64,000 nucleotides of DNA from assembly GCA_943736015.1 (NCBI GenBank), contig OX031065.1, positions 16,273,427-16,337,426 on the forward strand. Reading direction: 5' to 3'. The notes under the pieces were generated by a model. The model did no database searches, was not told the origin of the DNA, and saw only the letters and a program-made list of their open reading frames with translations. The position numbers and the translations under genes are program-made. Every line of letters begins with the position of its first letter. Within the stretch, counting starts at the first letter, position 1. Shown here in pieces: positions 53,601 through 62,600 of this stretch. This DNA is from Tridacna crocea (lineage: Eukaryota > Mollusca > Bivalvia > Cardiida > Cardiidae).

Positions 53601-56600
53601 CATGTACATAACATGTTGACTTTTTTGGGAAAAATACACATTCTTTTTCTAAGACAGACAGACAGGCATACATACAGAGACAGACAGACAGACAGACAGA
53701 TTTTTATGCAACAAGAGGACCATGATGGTCCTATATCGCTCACCTGAGTATATTTGTAACTTATATGGTTTATCAAGGGCAGGCTATTAATTCTTTTCAA
53801 GTAAGGCATACCCTGGGGTTTGTCACAAAAAGATGTTTACAGATTTTCTTCTTTCTCTTTGGCCAGCGGAGCTAAAAACTGCTGCTTATCATCAGTTTTT
53901 CTCTTCATAGTGTCTTGTTCCCTTTTTGACTTGTAGTTTAACCCATTACCAGACAACAAAATTTTAGACTGGTCCAAAATGAAACAAATTGTAGACAACA
54001 TTTTAAAGTGTATTTAAAATGAAAACTAAGTGATCTATATGGTAGAAAAAGATCGTGAGAAAGGAGAAATTGCTTGTTACAAACAATTTCTCCTTTTTAG
54101 ATGGAATTGATTTTAAAAGATTTCCTTCTATGATTCTATGTGAAATAGTGTGCACCAGGGCACAGAGCCCAAATATGACCCCAGGGGGATAATTTTAATT
54201 ATTTTTATAAAGGGTCACTAGATGATGCTACATGCAAAATATAAGTGCTCCAGCCCTTATGGTTTGACACAAGTATATTTTAAAAGATTTCCTACTTTGT
54301 TTCTATGTAAAATAGGGTGCGCCCGGGCAGAGCCCAAATATGACCTCAGAGGGATAATTCTAGCAATTTTGGTAGAAGATTATCTGATTATGCTACGTAT
54401 CAAATATGAATGCTCGAGCCATTACTGTTTGTCAGAGAAAGACTTATTAAAGCTTTCCTTCTTTGTTTCTATGTAAAATAGGGTGTGCGCGGGCAAAGAC
54501 AAAATATGACCCAAGGGGAATAATTTTAACAATTTTGGTAAGGGGTCACCAAATGATGCTTCAAACAAAATATGAATGCTCTAGGCATTATGGTTTGTCA
54601 CAAGAAGATTTTTTAAAGATTTTAAAATATGGTACACCCGGGCAGAGCCCAAATACATGTATGACCGCAGAGGGATAATTTTAAAAATTTTGGTAGAGGA
54701 TAATCAGATAATGCTACATACCAAATATGAATGCTCTAGCCGTTATGATTTGTCAGAAGAAGACTTTTTATAGGGGTCACCCAATGATGCTTCAAACAAA
54801 ATATGAAGGCCCTCCACCTTATGGTTTGTCACAAGAAGATTTTTAAAGATTTTAAAATAGGTTAAAATAGGGTGCACCCGGGCAGAGCCCAAATACGACC
54901 GCAGAAGGATAATTTTAACAATTTTGGTAGAAGATTATCAAATAATGTTACATACTAAATAGGAATGTTCTAGCCATTATGGTTTGTCATCAGAAGAAGT
55001 TTTAAAGATTTCCTTCTTTGTTTCTATGTAAAATACAATGCGCCCGGGCAAAGCCCAAATATGACCCCATGGGAATGATTTTAACAATTTTGGTAAGGGG
55101 TCACCCAATGAACAAAATATGAATGCTCCCGGCCCTATGTTTTGTCACAAGAAGATTTTTAAAGATCTTAAAATAGAGTGCGCCCGGGCAGAGCCCAAAT
55201 ATGACCGCAGAGGAATAATTCTAACAATTTTGGTAGAAGATAATCAGATAATGCTACATACCAAATATGAACTCTCTAGCCATTATGGTTTGTCAGAAGA
55301 AGATTTTATAAAGATTTCCTTCTTTGTTTCTATGTAAAATAGTGTGCGCCCGGGCAAAGCCCAAATATGACCCCAGGGGAATAGTTTTAACAATTTTGGT
55401 AAAGGGTAACCCAATGATGCTTCATACAAAATATGAATGTTCCCTGCCTTGTGGTTTGTCACAAGAAGATTTTTACAGATTTTTTTTTTCCATTTTCAGC
55501 CATTTTGTTGCCATGGCAACCAGAGGTTTTGATGGAATTAAATTCTTTTGACACTTTTTGTAGAGCTTCACTCAAGGAACATTCCTGCCAAGTTTTATCA
55601 AGATTGGCCATCTGGTTTCGGAGGAGAAGATTTTTAAAGAAATTGTTAACGGACGGACGGACGGACAGATGGACGGACGGACGGACGACGGACGATGACC
55701 GATCACAATAGCTCCCCCTGAGCACGTTGTGCTCAGGTGAGCTAAAATACACACACACATACATGTAAGTACGGAATAATAGAAACTTACGGTCAGTAAA
55801 CAACCTAAACAGTTGCTCCCGACTTCGGAAAGCGCTCACAGTGACGAAGGAATCGGGTGTTAGCCAGCCATTGCGTATATTTCGCCCCACTCTCTCCACA
55901 TGTACTTTTGTCATTCTGTAGCGTTCCTGGCCGAATTTGTTCAGGTCTTGAGGCCAAGCCAGTTTTACCTTACCTGTATTATGAAAATTCACCGAGGTTA
56001 AAGATTTGTTTGTATCGTGTTGAAAACGTTGTTGCAGTGATATCATGGACGCCAATGGGCTTATATATGCTTTCCAGGAGTTTCTTCTACCAATATGTAA
56101 ATTGCTAAATGGTGAGTACTAGGGCGCAATGAATAAACCACTCGGGCTATCGCTTCATGGATTATTTATTGTGCCTCATTACTCACAGCCGTGGTTTATC
56201 GAACGATAAACCACGATAGAAAGAAGATTATTTCTGAAATAAGGGGTGACAGAGGTCTGAATGGGAGCAACCATATTGTTCAATCTGCTTCCAGCCATTT
56301 CGCAACTACGTCATTTCGTACCTAAGCTATTTCGTACCCACCTTTACTTTTTATTTTGGTCATTTTGTACTCACTTTGATAATTTCGTAATCACTTTAAT
56401 CATTTCATACCCTGTTTTAAAATCATTAATTAATGTTTTTATATCAATTCGGTAATTTAGAATCTGGTTTTAATACTATTTTCTTGTGTTGATTGTCGAA
56501 TTACAATTGTTTTGTACATAGCTCGACTACTGCTTTTGTACACAGCTCCAATTGAAATTATGTTAATTTTCGCCGAAGTCTGGTTATGACTGTGTCTTAT

Positions 56601-59600
56601 TAATATTGGTTCTTTCTTTTTAAATTTTGAATTGCATTCTACAGATTGTGTAGGAATTCTCAGTCCCATTTCTCACCGAGTTCTGCATGGTTTTACTTTG
56701 GTCAGTTTTAAAATGCTGTAATTTGCTTTATTTCAGAAACAACTGATTTGCGACGCCATTGATGTTACGCATCAATATTTTCTTGTTAGTATATTCCTGC
56801 TCGTACGAATACTAGTCACGTGTGTATTAAATTAACCAATAAAATGACATACAGATTGTAACATTTGGATGTCCACCATATTCTCTAATTAGCTGTCTGA
56901 CTGGTTCCGAGTAGTTATACAAGAAGTCACCAGGGCCTCTTTCCGAAATAGTCGGAAACTCAGACCAAAGCAAAGTTGTTTCCCTCGCTGAAAAAGCAAT
57001 TAAAATAAACCTTTAGGCTGCTAAACAGTAATCTTTCTCAAAGTGTTGATCAAAGACCAGACTGCATTTATGTACAATCTAATAATGGATTAAAAACTGT
57101 CCGAAGTAGTATGGGGGGTCAGTTTAGGACCAAACGAAGATGACGTGATTAGCGGCCATCCTGTAAGTACATTACTTATATAAAGCAGCATTTTCTCCTT
57201 TTCCAAAAAAAGTTTTCTACCCAATTAAAGAAAAATTGCAGTATTTGAGTCACACATAAATTGTCTTCTGCAAGTGCTTTCAGTTTGGACAAGGCTAAAC
57301 TTTTGTCGTCTGATAAAGGATTAAAAGCATATGATTAAGAGTCATATTTTGTTTGTTCCCTAGTGTCTCTCTTCTTTACGTTTACATTTTACCTTTAAAT
57401 GCTAGAACAAGATCTAACTGTCTTTACACATGAAATAATTGTCAGTCATTGTGGCCAGATAGATCTATCCGTACTCGCTATGGGTACAGGGTAACCAAAG
57501 ACAACAGAACCCATAAACTTCTTGATTACTGCTACAGACATATAGCAAAATTATTCGAATTTTGTACACTTGAGCTTCTGTCTGTGTTTGACTATACCCA
57601 AAAGTTTCACTAATCTAGATTGCTGTGCACAAAAGTTAAAATCTCTCCAAAATATGCTTCAAATGACCTCCTCCACGTTATATTCCAAATGACCTCCTCC
57701 ACGTTATGTTACAAATGCCCCCCTCCCTCCGTTAGAGAAAGACTTGCATCTGTCACGCAAAATTATCAATTAGGCGCACTCCTCTCTGGAGATTTCCCTC
57801 AGTTTTCCCGCAGTTTTGCAGCCTAGAGTCAACAAACTATTTGAGGTCTGTTCTGATACACATTGTCCTTTAGATACCCACACAGATAATACTTCGGGGA
57901 GTTTCAATTCCGGTAAATGATTTACCAATTCAAAGTCACACTCTCCCCTGATCAGCCTTTCCTGAAATCGCCTGCTTAGAAGGGAATGTTATGTAGCACT
58001 TCTGGACATCACTCGGATGACGCAGGGGGATTGATCAAGATGATCAGAGGTTCCAGCACGAAGGGCCGACCCCCAAAACATCAAATCACACCCCTTGACT
58101 GGCTGAGAGATTGATTTCAGGAAAGGCTGATCAGCAAGAAGTGTAACGCTGAGTAGGCACTTCATTCACCGGACTTGAACCCCCCTCTCCCAGATTTTTA
58201 TCTATAGGGCTATCTGAAAGACATTGTGTATTGATCAGAAAAATTCTCAAACAACCGGTGAACTCAAGGCTGCAAATGCAGGAAAGATCTGGAAAATCCC
58301 AGAGAGGAGTGCGTGCTAGTGATTTACAATGTTGCGCAGCGGATGTAAGTCTGTCTCCAACAACGAGGAGGTCATCTGGAACATATTTTGGAGGGATCAT
58401 AACTTTTGTGCACTGCATCCCAGATTACTGCAACATTTGGGTATAATCATACACAGAGAGAAGTTCAAGTGTAAAAAAATTAAAAAAAAAATTGCTTTAT
58501 TTTTGTATGAGTAATGAAGAAATTAATAGGATCTGTAGTTTTTGTTACCATGTACTTTCAAAAGGTCTTAATAATCCCATCTAGAATGCGAGTCTGAAAT
58601 AAACGTAAACCATTTAATTCCTACAATAGAAAATGTCATTATGTGTGTACATGTTCAAAAATACTTCAGAATAGATGTAGAAACAGCAAAGAACTTCGTA
58701 AGACACGCTGACAATGATCACGAATTTAAAAAAAGGAAGAGCACCATCTGGCAATTCGCTAATTTTGTTTTTTTCGTTCCAATTTCGACGATATCCAGAA
58801 CTTATATGGAGAGCTTCTGTGGGGCTCGGGTATTAAGTGAGTGGATTTTCGACGGAGAGATCGTACCCGGTCCTCATATGAGACCAACGTTTTCATGGAA
58901 GTATACCTGCACCTGGATACTGACGAAATCCAGAAATTTGAGTATGTGGAGTTGAGTAAATTAAGCGACTATTAAAGTTCTCTTCGAGAAAACAGGCCCA
59001 AGTTACCAATATTCTCTTTGTGCTGTTATACTTACTTTCAGGGTCAAATGGTAAAGGTTCTGGGTTTCTACCATAAGTCAACGGTACTGCAATCACTTGA
59101 AGTTTGTCGGAGCTCGGGAAGTCATGCTGCTTGAAAGGGTTGACACCCTCAAAAAACTCTTTAGCTCTCTTCGCGTGTTTGAACCAGAGGCAACAAGCTG
59201 CATAACGAGGACCAATGAACCATGAGTCTGTGTGAGCTCGGCCATCGTTACTCAAAGATGAGACTGTTATCTGTCAGAAAAATAAATTAAACCTTTAGGC
59301 CACCATTGCGACTCACAGTCCTCTTTTGCGGGCATATGTAGACTTAAATCTCACAGAATGGTCTAGAGCCAATATCAAATATCAGACTGCACTTTCTGTG
59401 TGCACTGAATGAGTACTCTGATAAAATTTAATATCCTCTCGGAGTGCCCCAACAGACTGAAAACGTAATCACTGAAACCTTGGTAAAATGTCGAGTTTGT
59501 TGCATATGAAGTTACTGCAATAGACATTCCAAGTATCTTTATTCAAACGTGGATTTAAACAACTTCAAGGTAAATAACCACTCATTTTATGACTTGTTGA

Positions 59601-62600
59601 CAAAACTTACTTCAGTTTAATGGTTTGTTGACAAAACTAACGTCAGTTTAATGGTTTGTTGGCAAAACTCAATCGACTAAGTACTAGTTTTATTTTTCAA
59701 TGTTCCGACGAATGACCTTTGCGACTTCATATAGCCCGTTTCAACCCCGTGTATTTGTTTTAAAGTGCTAGCAAATGATATTATAATTATGTTACTGTAT
59801 TCATTTATCTGTTTTTTTTTTTTTTAAAAGTGATCCATTCTTTTCGCTTTAATGACATCAATCAAAGGAAACTAGTAACAATATGGTGGACTAAGCATAT
59901 TTGTCTTGTGGACTGCTGGTTTCGACCGTCGCAGCCCTGTCGGTTTCTATGTCTAGGTCGAATACTTGTTTGTAGATTAGCCTCATTAGTTAACCCTTAG
60001 GCTGCTAAGCGCTACTCACTGACCTTTTGCGTACAGTGTAGATCAAGATCAGACTGCACAGAATGTGCAATCTGATCTTGGATCTACACTGTCCGATAGA
60101 CAGATGTTATTCCCCATAATATAAAGTTTGAAATAGCAATAATTGTTTTTTTTACAAAAAGATTGAACATTTCATTTTAGTTATTTAGCAGGATAAGGGT
60201 TAATGTTTTACTGGGCTTTTAGATCCCGACCCAACTACGACATTTGAAGAAATGACACGCCAAAGAGGACTTACATCTTGTGGCTCGGCGAACCCAATGA
60301 CGTAGCCTTCATATGATGCTGAGAGGATACCTTTAGTGCACTGGAAGGCGTTGACAACTGTCGGCAGTTCACTTCTGTTGAACCGAAGAAGTACGAGATA
60401 ACCTTTATTTTCCTGTGAAAACAAGCAATGAATAACTTCTCAAATGAATTCCTTTTGCAGTAAGAAATGCTCTGGCAGTAGGGGATTGTAACGCATCTCT
60501 GTGACGCATTCATGATACTAAGCAAGTCATTACACAGCTACGAATCCATAAAATGCATTTTGTCTAACAATCGATTGCACAATGAAGTACTATCTTGACA
60601 TGCAGAAAATTCACAAAAAGCATAAAGTTTCTACCCTTGTCGGCCTACGCGGACTGGGCAGTATGATATGAATCGATAAATTTTGCAAATACATTGTGCC
60701 CCTTTTCATAGAATAATACTCACTTTTTAACTCCATAGAATCTTGTTAAATATTCAGGTATTTTCACCCTGAATCAAAACATTTATTTCGACTGTAATTT
60801 TATTCTGGAAAGGATCATCTTAAAAATCATAATAATTGTATCGTCTCAACTGAGCCTTTTTGAGGTTTAGCCTTCATAGAATTATTATATAAAAACCTAA
60901 AATCACTATATCCACAATTAAAAGGGAGATGATTATTACCTCCCTTTACAAAAAGGTAATAGGGGTATGAACAGATTTTGTTTTTTTTTTAGATAGACAT
61001 TCAAAGAATTTCTAAGCGTTTAAAAGTATCTAGAGTTATTGAATCACTGTAAATTCTCAATAATCTAACATCAAGAGAAAAATGAAACAGCTCCAGCAAA
61101 ATTCATTTATGCACCCTAAAATTGCGTTTTTAAAGTTATTTCTTTGTCAGAAAATTGTAACTATGTTTGACAGTTTAGATAAAAAATAAGATTACATGTT
61201 CGGATAAACTATGTGATTAGTAAAGTTGACAACACTAGTTCCCTACAATGCTACTGAATTCTAGTGTACAAGGTGCATAACCCATTCTAAGCCACCAGTT
61301 TTGCAGATTTATTTAGTATTTCATAGGGAAAAAAATCTTAACATATTCTAAATGTAATCATAAAGTAGCAAAACTTGATACGAAGCTGAAGGTGTGTGAT
61401 CTTTACACTTAACTTTTCACAAAATTTTGTCAAACTTGAAAGCATCGTTTAAATTTTTGATCAATATTTAATTTTTGGACCCGCTAAAGCTAATATCGTC
61501 ACCTGTAACTGTATCACTTTCAGAGTAACGGTATAACTTTTTGTTGGGAGTTCATTTCTGTGTAAATTGAAAAGGAGGGCAACGCTATTACACGTATAAG
61601 GTTTCTCTGATCATTACCTCTTCATTTTTAATTTGAATAATTAATGAGAAAACAAGGAGCTCTCTCTTCGGGTAGCATTGTTGAAAAGAAAAAAAAAAGT
61701 GAAATGTCACACTGCGTTACACACCAAACAAGGAAACAAAGGCAAGAAAATTAAAGCTGGGGAAGCTCAGCTGTTGGAATTATTGTTGGATATGGAGAAG
61801 CTGCTCCTACTAAGAAATTTCTCCTTTTCCCACTACGTCTACTTGGCCTTCAACCTTGTTTTCTGACGAAAAAAGCACGGATTGCTGCCATCTTTATTTT
61901 TCCTAACAAGTGCGTTAGGAAGAATTCTCTTTTGCCCCGTTGTTATGGTGTTGGCCTTTCGTCCAGGCATTCTAGGTTTGAAAGCTGCTCGGTCCTTGTA
62001 TTTCTGCTATACATTTGTTCATTTGAAATTTTGTTACGGAATTTGTTCGTAAGATGGGGACTCGGCTGGGATTGGCCATTTAGCCATTTATCCCATTTGT
62101 TGTCCGAAAACGGACTTTCTGCCTAATAAAACTTTGAGTCAGCCCTGTCCGTGTATTTATGCTATGAATTTCACGGTTGATATTTTTTCCTTGATACGGA
62201 CTTTGTTCGTAAGATTGTGCAAAAATATGTGAATTTTCATTTAAAATTATGTATGTTTGTTTATTTTCCTGTAATTTTCCTGTTTAAATGACTATTAAAG
62301 ACAAGCACTTGATATTCAATATAAGCTTGATTTTGGAACTGTTTACACCTTTTAAAGGCAGATTTCTCAGAAGCGAGCACAGTGACCCACGCCCTTTTTT
62401 CAGAAACATTTGTAATATACATCGATAAATAAAATGTTTATCGCCTGTTTACTTTCCTTTATAATTTGCGACGGCGACCTACAGGTGAAGTCCCTGATTC
62501 GTCTCTAATTTTGGTCTTAACCTAAATTATTGGGAAAGAAAGTAATTTTTTTAATTCTAAATTAGAATCATTGTATGGTGGCAAATTTGCGAAAACTAAG

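Larger units (their letters stand above)
53701..55747 (+). mobile_element. Non-autonomous Helitron-like element with tandem core
   Basis: The left end has the hairpin AGGACCATGATGGTCCT (53716-53732) and CGCTCACCTGA. The right end has CCTGAGCACGTTGTGCTCAGG (55717-55737), followed by TGAGCTAAAA, so the ends carry inverted CTCACCTGA/TCAGGTGAG. A 3' hairpin followed by CTAA fits Helitrons; no TC start is clear, so a Helentron is also possible. The core is a tandem array, and a GGAC/ACGG microsatellite (55648-55690) lies near the 3' end. No Rep/helicase coding. Confidence 0.65.

Noticed and set aside
55459-55760. Frames with SVRPSVHLSVRPSVN-like repeats
   Set aside because: They are translations of the ACGG microsatellite at the 3' end of the Helitron-like element.
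58641-58955. 104-codon frame on the + strand as a gene
   Set aside because: No recognisable motif, no splice context, and it lies in an intron of the - strand gene between two confirmed exons.
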